Made by a program: the position numbers and the translations under genes
Assembly: GCA_037444825.1 (NCBI GenBank)
Contig: JBBILR010000008.1
Span: forward strand, 1 to 64,000
Direction of reading: 5' to 3'
DNA length: 64,000 nt
Source of the DNA: JBFLVU01 sp037444825
GTDB taxonomy: Bacteria > Acidobacteriota > UBA4820 > DSQY01
Notes under the pieces: model-generated
What the model saw: only the letters and a program-made list of their open reading frames with translations
Database searches by the model: none
Told to the model about the DNA's origin: nothing
Part shown: one piece after another, positions 16,364-24,321 of the stretch
How positions within the stretch are numbered: the first letter of the stretch is position 1
How the letters are laid out: every line of letters begins with the position of its first letter

Positions 16364-18071
16364 CGTTCTCCTTCAGGAAGGCATGGTAGGCCTTCTTGTC
16401 GGTGGTGTCCACGTCCTTCTCGCGGCAGATGGCCTTCAGGCGCTTCACCGCGATGGCGGCGTGCTCGAGGAGCAGCGCCCCGCCGAAGACGTGGCCCATC
16501 ATGTCGAGGACGCCGCAGGCGTTGGGGAGGAGCACCAGGGGGGCGTCCATCCGCTTGGAGAGGTTGTCGAGGATGGCCCCCAGCTCCTTGGCGGCGTTGG
16601 CCAGCTGGATGGCCATGGCCCCCAGCTCGGAGTCGGTGACGTACTCCTGGACCACCTCCCGCACCTTGGCCATGAACATCTTCACCAGGGCGCCGTTCTC
16701 CATCTTCATCTTGCGGAAGCAGAGGTCCAACGCCTGGATGCCGTTGGTCCCCTCGTAGATGGGGGCGATGCGGGCGTCCCGCAGGTACTGCTCGGCGGGG
16801 TACTCCATGGTGTAGCCGTAGCCGCCGTAGCACTGGAGCGCCATGTCGGTCATCCGGACGCCCCAGTCGGTGCACCACGCCTTGCAGATGGGGGTGAGGA
16901 GCTCCACCCAGCCCTGGTGCTGCTTCTTGGCCTCCCCCTCGGAGACGTGGGCCATGTCGAGCTGGTACGCGGTGAAGGAGACGAGGGCCCGCATGGCCTG
17001 GACGTACGCCATCTGGGTGAGGAGCATGCGGCGGACGTCGGGGTGCTCCACGATGGGGACCTGGGGGCCGTCCGCGGAGCGGTCCTTGAAGTGCTTGCCC
17101 TGGAGGCGCTCGCGGGCGTAGGCCAGGGCGTGCTGGAAGGCGGTGGAGGCGGTGGCGAGGCCCTGGACGCCCACCTCGTACCGGGCGGCGTTCATCATGT
17201 GGAACATGAGGGCCATGCCCTCCTGCTCCCTGCCCAGGAGGTAGCCTTCGCACTGGTCGTTGGCCCCGAAGACCATGGCGCAGGTGGGGGAGCCGTGGAT
17301 CCCCAGCTTGTGCTCGATGTTGCTGACGGTGACGTCGTTGAACTCGCCCAGGGACCCGTCGGGGTTCACGCGGTACTTGGGGACGATGAAGAGGGAGAGG
17401 CCCTTGGTTCCGGGGGGGGCGTCGGGGGTGCGGGCCAGGACGGCGTGGACGATGTTGGGGGTGATGTTCTGGTCGCCGGAGGTGATGAAAATCTTCTCCC
17501 CGGAGAGCTTGTACTTGCCCTCGGCGATTTTCACGGCCTTGGTGCGGGAGGCCCCCACGTCGGACCCGGCGCCGGGCTCGGTGAGGCACATGGTGCCGCC
17601 CCACTTGCCGGTGTAGAGCTTCTCGCAGAAGAGGCCCTTCATCTCGTCGGTGCCGAAGTTCTCGATGAGGTGGCCGGTGCCGCGGCCCAGAAGCATGGTG
17701 AGGGCGAGGGCGGTGTTGGCGCCCACCATGAACTCGAAGATGCCGGTGCCCACGCACTCCGGCAGGCCCATGCCGCCGTACTCCTGGTTGGCGGAGGCGC
17801 CGATCCAGCCCGCCTCGGCGATGGTCTTGTAGGCCTTGTGGAACGAGGGGGGGAGGATCACCTTCCCGTTCTCGAAGCGGGCGCCCACGCGGTCCCCCTC
17901 CTCGTTGGTGGGGGCCAGCTCCCCCTGCACGACCTTGAGGGCCTCCTCCAGGATCATCTCCAGGTCGTTGCGTTCGAAGCCGCTGAAGAGGTCCGCCTTC
18001 AGGACCTGGTTCAGGGGCAGCCACTCGAAGAGGTTGAACTTCACGTCTCTGAGGTCGTCCTTGTAATCCAT
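16233..18071 (-). CDS. Acyl-CoA dehydrogenase (long form with C-terminal extension)
   Basis: A 612-residue FAD enzyme that oxidises an acyl-CoA to the trans-2-enoyl-CoA in beta-oxidation. Motifs present are MCLTEPGAGSDVGASRTKA in the FAD/substrate domain and CYGGYGYTMEYPAEQYLRDA followed by YEGTNGIQALDL, whose Glu aligns with the catalytic base. The ~600-residue length with an extra C-terminal helical domain fits the FadE-like group seen in many proteobacteria and Acidobacteria. Electron-transferring flavoprotein genes are not nearby. The promoter at 18219-18247 contains a palindromic site suggesting control by a TetR-type fatty-acid regulator. Confidence 0.95.
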   Translation of the reverse strand: MDYKDDLRDVKFNLFEWLPLNQVLKADLFSGFERNDLEMILEEALKVVQGELAPTNEEGDRVGARFENGKVILPPSFHKAYKTIAEAGWIGASANQEYGGMGLPECVGTGIFEFMVGANTALALTMLLGRGTGHLIENFGTDEMKGLFCEKLYTGKWGGTMCLTEPGAGSDVGASRTKAVKIAEGKYKLSGEKIFITSGDQNITPNIVHAVLARTPDAPPGTKGLSLFIVPKYRVNPDGSLGEFNDVTVSNIEHKLGIHGSPTCAMVFGANDQCEGYLLGREQEGMALMFHMMNAARYEVGVQGLATASTAFQHALAYARERLQGKHFKDRSADGPQVPIVEHPDVRRMLLTQMAYVQAMRALVSFTAYQLDMAHVSEGEAKKQHQGWVELLTPICKAWCTDWGVRMTDMALQCYGGYGYTMEYPAEQYLRDARIAPIYEGTNGIQALDLCFRKMKMENGALVKMFMAKVREVVQEYVTDSELGAMAIQLANAAKELGAILDNLSKRMDAPLVLLPNACGVLDMMGHVFGGALLLEHAAIAVKRLKAICREKDVDTTDKKAYHAFLKENGEAQFYHNKIQAAACFMHRAVPQVYAQAVAIKTNDQSVWEVSF

Positions 18072-18173
18072 CGCTCACGCCTCCTTGCGGACTCGCCGCC
18101 GACCCTTGCCGGCCTACCGTTCACCCGTTTCGCCGAGAATCCGTCTCCCCTGGTTATTGAGCCCTCATTCTCC

Positions 18174-18201
18174 CCCCCCTTTTTCGAAAAGGCAAGGGGG
18201 G
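18174..18201 (-). repeat. C6/G6 imperfect hairpin in acyl-CoA dehydrogenase leader
   Basis: Six C at 18174-18179 can pair with six G at 18196-18201 around a TTTTCGAAAA palindrome. It lies in the predicted 5' untranslated region (about 140 bases) of the acyl-CoA dehydrogenase mRNA. Function unknown. Confidence 0.4.
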
Positions 18202-18218
18202 ACCGACCCTGCCCTTAG

Positions 18219-18247
18219 AGAGTAAGTAAATACTCACGATAAATCAA
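18219..18247 (-). promoter_or_regulatory. Promoter of acyl-CoA dehydrogenase gene
   Basis: Minus-strand TTGATT (18247-18242) and TACTCT (18224-18219) are 17 bases apart, a reasonable sigma-70-like pair. The predicted transcript starts near 18212, about 140 bases before the start codon. Confidence 0.5.
18222..18237. promoter_or_regulatory. Candidate repressor operator inside the promoter
   Basis: The 16-mer GTAAGTAAATACTCAC is symmetric at 12 of 16 positions (GTnAGTAnnTACTnAC). It occupies the spacer and the start of the -10 box of the acyl-CoA dehydrogenase promoter, where a bound repressor would block polymerase. TetR-type fatty-acid regulators (FadR/PsrA-like) use palindromes of this size. 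The regulator itself is not in the window. Confidence 0.5.
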
Positions 18248-18321
18248 GCCCCCTGGTCACCTTCGGCGTCCGGAGGCATCTTCCTCCTCTTGGAGCCCCC
18301 GACGGGGGGAAAGGAGTTCCC

Positions 18322-18720
18322 ATGGAACCGACCGTGACCTTTCCCGGAGGCAAGCGCGTCCAAGCCCAGGTCCTCGGCCACACCATCGAGACCGACCAGG
18401 CCCCGGAGGCGGGCGGGGAAGGCTCGGCGCCGGAGCCCCACCTCCTCTTCCTGGCCTCTCTGGGGACCTGCGCCGGGATCTACGTCCTCTCCTTCTGCCG
18501 GCGGCGGGGGATTTCCTCCGAGGGGATCTTCCTCCGCCAGCGGATGGACTTCGACCCCGCCGGCGCGCGCCTGACGCGGGTCACCCTCACCATCCACGTT
18601 CCGCCGTCCTTTCCGGAGAAGTACCGCGAGGCCCTGGTGCGGGCGGCCGACCAGTGCGCCGTGAAGATGGTCCTCTTCGACCCTCCGGCCCTCGAGATCC
18701 GCACCGAGGCCTCCGCCTGA
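18322..18720 (+). CDS. OsmC/Ohr-like peroxiredoxin-fold protein
   Basis: A 132-residue OsmC-family protein. The two cysteines expected for hydroperoxide or disulfide chemistry are Cys50 (ASLGTC) and Cys112 (ADQCAVK), with an extra Cys59 in VLSFC. The GGEGSAPEPHLLFLASLGTC segment is the usual OsmC signature with the conserved Glu-Pro. Such proteins reduce organic peroxides, though the shorter OsmC-like forms are often of unproven function. AAGGAG lies five bases before the ATG. It is divergent from the acyl-CoA dehydrogenase gene; a shared control region is possible. Confidence 0.88.
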   Translation: MEPTVTFPGGKRVQAQVLGHTIETDQAPEAGGEGSAPEPHLLFLASLGTCAGIYVLSFCRRRGISSEGIFLRQRMDFDPAGARLTRVTLTIHVPPSFPEKYREALVRAADQCAVKMVLFDPPALEIRTEASA

Positions 18721-18814
18721 AGAGCGCGCCGGCGGGCGCGCCGTGGTACTCTAATAGACAGGGCCGAAGCACGACGGACCCCCGGCCCCGCACCGAGCGA
18801 AAGGAGCCTTGCCC

Positions 18815-20101
18815 ATGGACCTTAGCCGAGCCGCCGCCGCCCTCCTCCTGTCCTCTTCCCTCCTCGCCTTCGCCGGCCCGCCGCCCCAGCGCGAGAAGGG
18901 GATCTACCGGCCCCACCAGAAGGACCCGGTCCTCACGGCCCTGGAGGACGAAAACGCCGCCGCGGAGAAGGCCGCCCGGGAGGCCACCGAGGCCATCGTC
19001 CAGCGGGAGGAGGCCGCGGCCAAGGCCCGGAGGGAGGAGCAGCCGGACTTCGTGGCGGACCTCTCGGCCATTCCGCGGCCCAAGGGCCCCGAAGACTTCG
19101 CCGTCCGCCACTGGGCCTTTCCCCCCGTGGCCCAGTACCTCACCGGAACCTGCTGGTCCTTCTCCACCACCTCCTTCATGGAGTCGGAGGCGAAGCGCCT
19201 GTCGGGGCGCGAGGTGAAGCTGTCGGAGATCTGGACCGTCTACTGGGAGTACGTCGAGAAGGCCCGGAGGTACGTGGAGACGCGGGGGAACTCCGTCTTC
19301 GAGGAGGGCTCGGAGGCCGAGGCCATCCCCCGCATCTGGAAGGCCTACGGGGTGGTTCCCGCCGCCGCCTACCCCGGCGTCCGGAGGGAGGACGGCCGCC
19401 ACGACCACGAGCCGCTCCTCCAAGAGCTCAAGGCCTACCTCGCCTACTGCAAGGAGAACAACTACTGGGACGAGGCCGCGGTTCTTTCGTCCGTCCGGGC
19501 CATCCTGGACCGGACGTTGGGGCCCCCGCCGGCCTCGGTGGAATTCGAAGGAAGGACCTATTCCCCGAAGGAGTTCCTGGGAGAGGTCCTGCGCCTGAAC
19601 CCCGACGACTACGTCTCCTTCGTCTCCACCGAGTCCTTCCCCTTCTACACCCGGGGGGAGCTCCGCGTGGAGGACAACTGGTGGCACTGTGACGCCTACG
19701 TCAACCTTCCCCTGGAGGAGTGGTACGGCCTGCTCCTGGCCGCCGTGAAGGCCGGCTCCACCGTCTGCATCGGCGGGGACGTGAGCGAACCGGGGTACGA
19801 CGGCTTCCAGAAGGCGGCGGTGGTGCCCTCCTTCGACATCCCCGCCGCCTTCATCGACCAGGACGCCCGGGAGATGCGGGTGGTGGAGGGCTCCACCACC
19901 GACGACCACGGCGTCCACCTGGTGGGGTACACGAAGGCGGCCGGCGCCGACTGGTTCCTCATCAAGGACTCCGCCCGGGCGGCGCGGAAGGCCCCCCCCG
20001 AGGGCTGGCTCTTCTACCGGGGGGACTACGTCCGCCTGAAGATGCTCTCGTACATGGTCCACAAGGATTTCGCCAGGGAGGTTCTGGCGAAGGTCCGCTA
20101 G
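18815..20101 (+). CDS. Papain-like C1 family peptidase (C1B-like), exported
   Basis: A 428-residue protein with a signal peptide (residues 1-20) and an Ala/Glu-rich helical linker (45-75). The papain-fold core has Cys113 in GTCWSFS with the oxyanion Gln107, and His365 in DDHGVHLVGY. The residue aligning with the catalytic Asn is Asp385 (LIKDSA) instead. The long insert between Cys and His fits the bleomycin hydrolase/aminopeptidase C (C1B) branch. AAGGAG lies eight bases before the ATG at 18815. Being exported, it is not a cytoplasmic bleomycin hydrolase; substrate unknown. Confidence 0.85.
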   Translation: MDLSRAAAALLLSSSLLAFAGPPPQREKGIYRPHQKDPVLTALEDENAAAEKAAREATEAIVQREEAAAKARREEQPDFVADLSAIPRPKGPEDFAVRHWAFPPVAQYLTGTCWSFSTTSFMESEAKRLSGREVKLSEIWTVYWEYVEKARRYVETRGNSVFEEGSEAEAIPRIWKAYGVVPAAAYPGVRREDGRHDHEPLLQELKAYLAYCKENNYWDEAAVLSSVRAILDRTLGPPPASVEFEGRTYSPKEFLGEVLRLNPDDYVSFVSTESFPFYTRGELRVEDNWWHCDAYVNLPLEEWYGLLLAAVKAGSTVCIGGDVSEPGYDGFQKAAVVPSFDIPAAFIDQDAREMRVVEGSTTDDHGVHLVGYTKAAGADWFLIKDSARAARKAPPEGWLFYRGDYVRLKMLSYMVHKDFAREVLAKVR

Positions 20102-20111
20102 GGCCGGGGCT

Positions 20112-20140
20112 TTGACAGCGGGGCGCGTCCCTTCCATAAT
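20112..20140 (+). promoter_or_regulatory. Promoter of the pseudokinase gene
   Basis: TTGACA (20112-20117), a 17-base spacer, and CATAAT (20135-20140) form a near-consensus sigma-70-type promoter. The transcript would start about 18 bases before the start codon at 20165, so the gene has its own promoter despite following the peptidase by only 63 bases. Confidence 0.75.
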
Positions 20141-20164
20141 TCGGGAATACGAGGGGATGACGCC

Positions 20165-22045
20165 ATGAACCGTTCGGTCTTCGCCAGGCACGTCGTCGGG
20201 GAAACCACCTCCACTTCCGTCTCGGGCACCCTGTCCAAGGCTCTGCCCCTCACGGGGGAACCGGTCCTGCGCTTCCTGAACCGCCTTCCGGACCTGGTTT
20301 CCGCCCACTTCGAGGCGGAGCGGGTGGTCCTCAAGAACGCCAAGGACTGGAAGAAGGTCCGGGACCTGAGGGCCCTGAACCTTCTGGAGGCCGGCAAGGA
20401 GGGGCAGACCCTCTTCGCCGTCCTGGAGTACCACCCCGGGCGGTGCCTCTCCGACGTGCTGGAGCGCCTGCGGCGGGAGGGAATGCCTTTGGCGGCGGAC
20501 CAGGCGGTGTACCTCACGGAGCGGGCCGCCGGGGCCGCCCTCTCCCTGGCGGAGCAGGGGCTCACGGCGGGGGGCCTCTCCCCCGACCGGCTCTTCGTCA
20601 CCTTCGAGGGGGAGGTGAAGGTCCTGCCGTGCCTCTTCAAGGGCATCTCCGCCACCCCCCTCGCCGCCGAACCGGCCCTGGAGCCCTACCTGCGGTACCT
20701 CCCGGCGCCGGAGGCGGCTCAGGCCTTCAAGAGCGCGGCGGACGTCTACAGCCTGGGGGCCCTCCTCTTCGAATTCCTCTGCCGCCAGCCCTTCCGAAAC
20801 GCCCCCGCCGCCGAGTTCGATCCCGCGGCCCGTCTGGAGCAGGGCCGGAAGGGGTTGGACGGCGCGGAGCCCATCCCCGAGAACCTCTTCTCCCTCCTTC
20901 GGAAGAGCCTCCTCCTCGGTTCTCCGGAGGCCTTCCTCTCCCTGGGGGCCTTCAAGGAGCAGGTGGACCTCCTCATCACCTCCGGGGAGTACAGCCCCAC
21001 CACCTTCAACATCGCCTTCCTCATGCACTCCCTGTACCGGGGGGAGGACGAGGCGGAGGACGCGGCCGACAAGGCCTTCCTGGCCCTGGACCGAAGACCC
21101 TATGAGGCGCAGGCGGCCCCGGCCCCCGCCCCCGCGCCGGCCGGGGTGGAAGGAGAGGGAGCCCCCCGGGCCGTTCCGGAGCCCTCCTTCTCCGCCGCGG
21201 AGGAGGCCCGGGAAGAGAAAGCCTCCCCGGCCGGCCGCAAGACCCTCTGGATGGGAGTGGCCGCCGCCGCGGCGGTGGTGGTGGTGGGAGGGGGGATCTT
21301 CCTGGCCCTGCGGTCCCGGGGGCCCTCCCCGGAGGAGCTCGCCGCCCGCCAGAAGCTGGAGGCGCTGGAGAAGGAACGGGCCCTCTTCCAGGCCCAGCAG
21401 GAGGAGATGGCCCGGCGCATGAAGGCCTTGGAGGAAGAGAAGGCGGCCCTGGCCGACCAGGTCTCCAAGGCCAAGACCGCCGAGGAGAAGGCCCGGGCCC
21501 AGAAGGCCCTGGAGGAGGCCCAGCAGCGGCTGAAGGCCCAGGAGGAGGAGCGGCGGCGCCTGGAAGAGGCCGCCCGGAAGACCGAGGCGCCCAAGACGGC
21601 CCCCTCCTCGGCCGCCGCCCCGGCGCCGGAACCCGCCCCCGCCGCACCGCCCGCGGTGTCGCCGGCGGTGGAATCCCCCGCCACGGAGGCGGCTTCCCCC
21701 AAGGTCCCGGAGCCGCCGCCCGCGGCCCCGGCCCCCGCCAAGGTCCGGGCGGGGGACTTCGTGGAGCTGTGGGCGGTGGACATCAAGCCCAAACAGACCA
21801 ACTCCCTGCAGCTGGACGTCACCAGCCCCGCCCGCCAGAACCGCCTCAAGGGAACCTTCTTCGTGGAGGTGGAGGTCAACGAGCGGGGGGACGTCACCGA
21901 CGCCCGCGTGGTGCGGGGGCCCAGCCCCGACTTCGGCATGAACGACGCCTGCCGGCGGGCGGCCCTCAAGCTGAAGTTCAGCCCGGCCCTCAAGGACGGC
22001 GTCCCCGTCCGGACCAAGGTCACCTTCCCCGTCGTGATGAAGTGA
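20165..22045 (+). CDS. Pseudokinase with membrane helix and TonB-C domain
   Basis: A 626-residue protein with an unusual order. Residues about 10-300 resemble a eukaryotic-type Ser/Thr kinase fold (LEYHPGRCLSDVLERL; SAADVYSLGALLFEFLC), but the HRD loop reads GLSPDRLF (137-144) and the DFG position reads LPC (154-156), so catalysis is very unlikely. An Ala/Pro-rich linker leads to one transmembrane helix (about 359-382), a charged coiled coil (about 395-480), a Pro/Ala-rich spacer, and a C-terminal TonB-type domain (about 530-626, with KGTFFVEVEVNERGDVTDARVV). Topology suggests a cytoplasmic pseudokinase joined to a periplasmic TonB-C. It has a strong promoter at 20112-20140. Confidence 0.8.
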   Translation: MNRSVFARHVVGETTSTSVSGTLSKALPLTGEPVLRFLNRLPDLVSAHFEAERVVLKNAKDWKKVRDLRALNLLEAGKEGQTLFAVLEYHPGRCLSDVLERLRREGMPLAADQAVYLTERAAGAALSLAEQGLTAGGLSPDRLFVTFEGEVKVLPCLFKGISATPLAAEPALEPYLRYLPAPEAAQAFKSAADVYSLGALLFEFLCRQPFRNAPAAEFDPAARLEQGRKGLDGAEPIPENLFSLLRKSLLLGSPEAFLSLGAFKEQVDLLITSGEYSPTTFNIAFLMHSLYRGEDEAEDAADKAFLALDRRPYEAQAAPAPAPAPAGVEGEGAPRAVPEPSFSAAEEAREEKASPAGRKTLWMGVAAAAAVVVVGGGIFLALRSRGPSPEELAARQKLEALEKERALFQAQQEEMARRMKALEEEKAALADQVSKAKTAEEKARAQKALEEAQQRLKAQEEERRRLEEAARKTEAPKTAPSSAAAPAPEPAPAAPPAVSPAVESPATEAASPKVPEPPPAAPAPAKVRAGDFVELWAVDIKPKQTNSLQLDVTSPARQNRLKGTFFVEVEVNERGDVTDARVVRGPSPDFGMNDACRRAALKLKFSPALKDGVPVRTKVTFPVVMK

Positions 22046-22087
22046 GCCGGGGCGCCCTAAGCGCCGGCGCCGGGTCGGGATGGAACC

Positions 22088-23320
22088 ATGGGTAGGCGCC
22101 CTCTGGCGGTTCTCCTCCTGACCGTGGCGGCCCTCTCGTCCCGGGCGGGGGACCGGGAGGCCGACCTCCACGCCCTGGCGGCGCCTCCCGAGGCCGAGCG
22201 GTCGGTGGAGTTCCTGGCGCGCTACCTGGCGGGGGAGGGAAGTCCCGCCCGGACGGAACGGGAGAAGGCCCGGGCCCTCTTCCGGTGGGTCACCGACCGG
22301 GTGGCCTACGGCCCCGCCACCGTCGGGGGAGGGTCCCCCGCGGAGGTCCTTTCGCGCCGGGAGGCCGTCTGCTTCGGCTACGCCGGCCTCTTCGAAGCCC
22401 TCTGCGCCGCCGCGGGCCTGAAGTGCGTCGTGGTGGAGGGCTTCGGAAAGGGACGGACCTACACCGTGGGGGATCCGACGGCGGGTCCCCCCAACCATGC
22501 CTGGAACGCCGTCTGGGCGGAGAATCGCTGGAACCTGGTGGACTGCACCTGGGGGGCCGGGCGGACCGAGGAGGGGGGGCGCTTCGTGCGCCGCTTCGAC
22601 CCCTTCTACTTTTTCACCCCGCCGGAGCTTTTCGCCCAGGACCACTTCCCGGTGGATCCGCGGTGGCAGCTCCTCGATCCGCCCCTCTCCCGCGAAGCCT
22701 TCGAGGCCCTCCCCCACGTCCAGTCCACCTTTTACGCGCTGGGCCTCTCCTGGGACGGGGAGCGGACCGGGCCCCTCCGGACCTCGGGAGAGGCGTTGGT
22801 CTCCGTGAGGGTCCCCCGAGGCGTGGGCCTCATGGCCCGGCTCCTGGACCGGCAAGGGGGCGACCTCGGCGAGCGCGTCCTCCTTTCGCGGAGAGCCGGG
22901 AAAGTGGAGGTGCGCGCCCTCTGCCCGGGGGAGGGCCGGTACGTGCTCCGGCTTCTGGCGAGGAAAGGAACCGGAGCCGACCCTTTCGACTGGGCGGCGG
23001 ACCTGCTGGTGGTCTCCGAGGGGACGGAGGGCGCGACGCGGCGCTACCCCTTCCTCTACGGGGATTGGGTGGACCTCGGCTGTGCCTTGGAGGAACCCCG
23101 CTACGACCCCCTCCCGGCGGGGAGGCGGGTCGCCTTCCGGCTCTCCGCCCCCGGGGCGGTGGAGGTGGTGGTGGTCTCCGAAGGGCGGTGGGAGAGGCTG
23201 GGACCCGCCCCCGGAGGCTTTTCGGGGGCGGTGAAGGTGCGGCGGGGGGAGGTGAGGGTGGCGGGGCTCTTCCCGGGGCGGCCGGGGTACACGGTGCTCC
23301 TGCGGTACGAAGCGAAGTGA
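22088..23320 (+). CDS. Transglutaminase-like exported protein
   Basis: A 410-residue protein with a short signal peptide (MGRRPLAVLLLTVAALSSRAG). A transglutaminase-like cysteine-protease domain spans about 45-190: Cys in AVCFGYAGLF, His in NHAWNAVW, Asp in NLVDCTWGAG, like the kyphoscoliosis/CYK3 type. The remaining ~200 residues are beta-rich with repeated strands such as SVRVPRGVGLMARLLD, VEVRALCPGEGRYVLRLL and VRVAGLFPGRPGYTVLLRY, suggesting Ig-like or sandwich domains. Such proteins may cleave or crosslink peptides, or be scaffolds. It starts 42 bases after the pseudokinase gene and is probably in its transcript. Confidence 0.82.
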   Translation: MGRRPLAVLLLTVAALSSRAGDREADLHALAAPPEAERSVEFLARYLAGEGSPARTEREKARALFRWVTDRVAYGPATVGGGSPAEVLSRREAVCFGYAGLFEALCAAAGLKCVVVEGFGKGRTYTVGDPTAGPPNHAWNAVWAENRWNLVDCTWGAGRTEEGGRFVRRFDPFYFFTPPELFAQDHFPVDPRWQLLDPPLSREAFEALPHVQSTFYALGLSWDGERTGPLRTSGEALVSVRVPRGVGLMARLLDRQGGDLGERVLLSRRAGKVEVRALCPGEGRYVLRLLARKGTGADPFDWAADLLVVSEGTEGATRRYPFLYGDWVDLGCALEEPRYDPLPAGRRVAFRLSAPGAVEVVVVSEGRWERLGPAPGGFSGAVKVRRGEVRVAGLFPGRPGYTVLLRYEAK

Positions 23321-23332
23321 AGGGGGGCGCCC

Positions 23333-24175
23333 TCAGAGGGCCCGGAGGGCCTCCTCCACTTCCTGGATGACGGTGTCCGGCGTGGAGGCCCCCGCGGTGA
23401 GCCCCACGCAGGAAAGGCCCTCGAACCACCGGGGATCGAGGTCTTCGGCGCCCTGCACGAGCAGGCTGGGCTTGTACCGGTTGCAGATCTCGAAGAGGTG
23501 GCGGGTGTTGGCCGACTGCTTGCCGCCGATGACCACCACCGCCTCCACCTCCGGGTCCTGGGCCAGCGCCCGGGCGGCCTCCTGGTTCTGCTTGGTGGCG
23601 TAGCAGACGGTGTCGGCCCGGCGGGTGTTGGGGTTCCGGGCCTCGATGGCCCGGACCACCTCCTCGTACTCCTCGGCGTTGAGGGTGGTCTGGTAGAGGA
23701 CCCGGATGGCCCCGTACCGGGACCAGTCCACCGCCTCGGCCTGCTCCCGGGTCTGGAGGACGTGGTAGGCGGAGGGGTCCAGGTCGCGGGTGTACCCCAC
23801 CACTTCGCGGTGGTTGGGGTCGCCGATGAAGACGAGGTGCTCCCCGGCCTCCAGCGCCCTCTGCGCCTCCCGGTGGATGTCGTAGACGAACTTGCAGGTG
23901 GTGTCCAGGACGGTGAGGCCCAGCTCCCGGGCGCGGGCGTGGGTGGAGGGGGGGACGCCGTGGGCGGAGAAGATCACCACCGGCTCCCGGACCTCCTCCA
24001 GGGCGTGGACGGTGCCGATCCCCAGCCGCTCCATCTCCTCCACCACGCGTTCGTTGTGGACCACCTGGCCGAGGATGGCCCCGCGCCCTCCCTGGGCGGC
24101 GAAGCGGCGGACCTTGAGGTCCGCCACCCGGACCCCCGAACAGAAGCCGTACTTTAACGCCCGCTTCACCTTCAT
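23333..24175 (-). CDS. ispH: 4-hydroxy-3-methylbut-2-enyl diphosphate reductase (IspH/LytB)
   Basis: A 280-residue [4Fe-4S] enzyme, the last step of the MEP isoprenoid pathway, yielding IPP and DMAPP. The three cluster cysteines are Cys12 (YGFCSG), Cys94 (DTTCKFV) and Cys191 (DTVCYATKQNQEA). AHGVPPS is the family's substrate-contact segment and VVIGGKQSANTRHL the conserved phosphate region. Length is normal. I take the ATG at 24175, since MKVKRALKYGFCSG matches the usual short N-terminus; a TTG at 24187 is the only near alternative. A TATACT -10-like box lies about 45 bases upstream. Confidence 0.96.
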   Translation of the reverse strand: MKVKRALKYGFCSGVRVADLKVRRFAAQGGRGAILGQVVHNERVVEEMERLGIGTVHALEEVREPVVIFSAHGVPPSTHARARELGLTVLDTTCKFVYDIHREAQRALEAGEHLVFIGDPNHREVVGYTRDLDPSAYHVLQTREQAEAVDWSRYGAIRVLYQTTLNAEEYEEVVRAIEARNPNTRRADTVCYATKQNQEAARALAQDPEVEAVVVIGGKQSANTRHLFEICNRYKPSLLVQGAEDLDPRWFEGLSCVGLTAGASTPDTVIQEVEEALRAL

Positions 24176-24220
24176 GGCCTTCCCCAACGCGCCGCCCTTT
24201 CGTTTTCTTCCTGGGGAAAG

Positions 24221-24226
24221 AGTATA
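24221..24226 (-). promoter_or_regulatory. -10 element (TATACT) of ispH
   Basis: Minus-strand TATACT lies about 45 bases before the ispH start in a compact divergent region. No good -35 hexamer was found at 16-18 bases. Confidence 0.4.
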
Positions 24227-24321
24227 CGCGAAGGGGAGGGCGGCGCGTCACCTTCGCGGGGAAACCTGTGCTTGCCGCGGGTCTCCCTCCGGGTGTACCT
24301 TGGGAAGCAGGGAGGCGGAAG

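Noticed and set aside
18587..22855. A 1422-codon open frame on the minus strand opposite OsmC, peptidase and pseudokinase
   Set aside because: Shadow translation with no family resemblance; the plus-strand genes have start sites, RBS and motifs.
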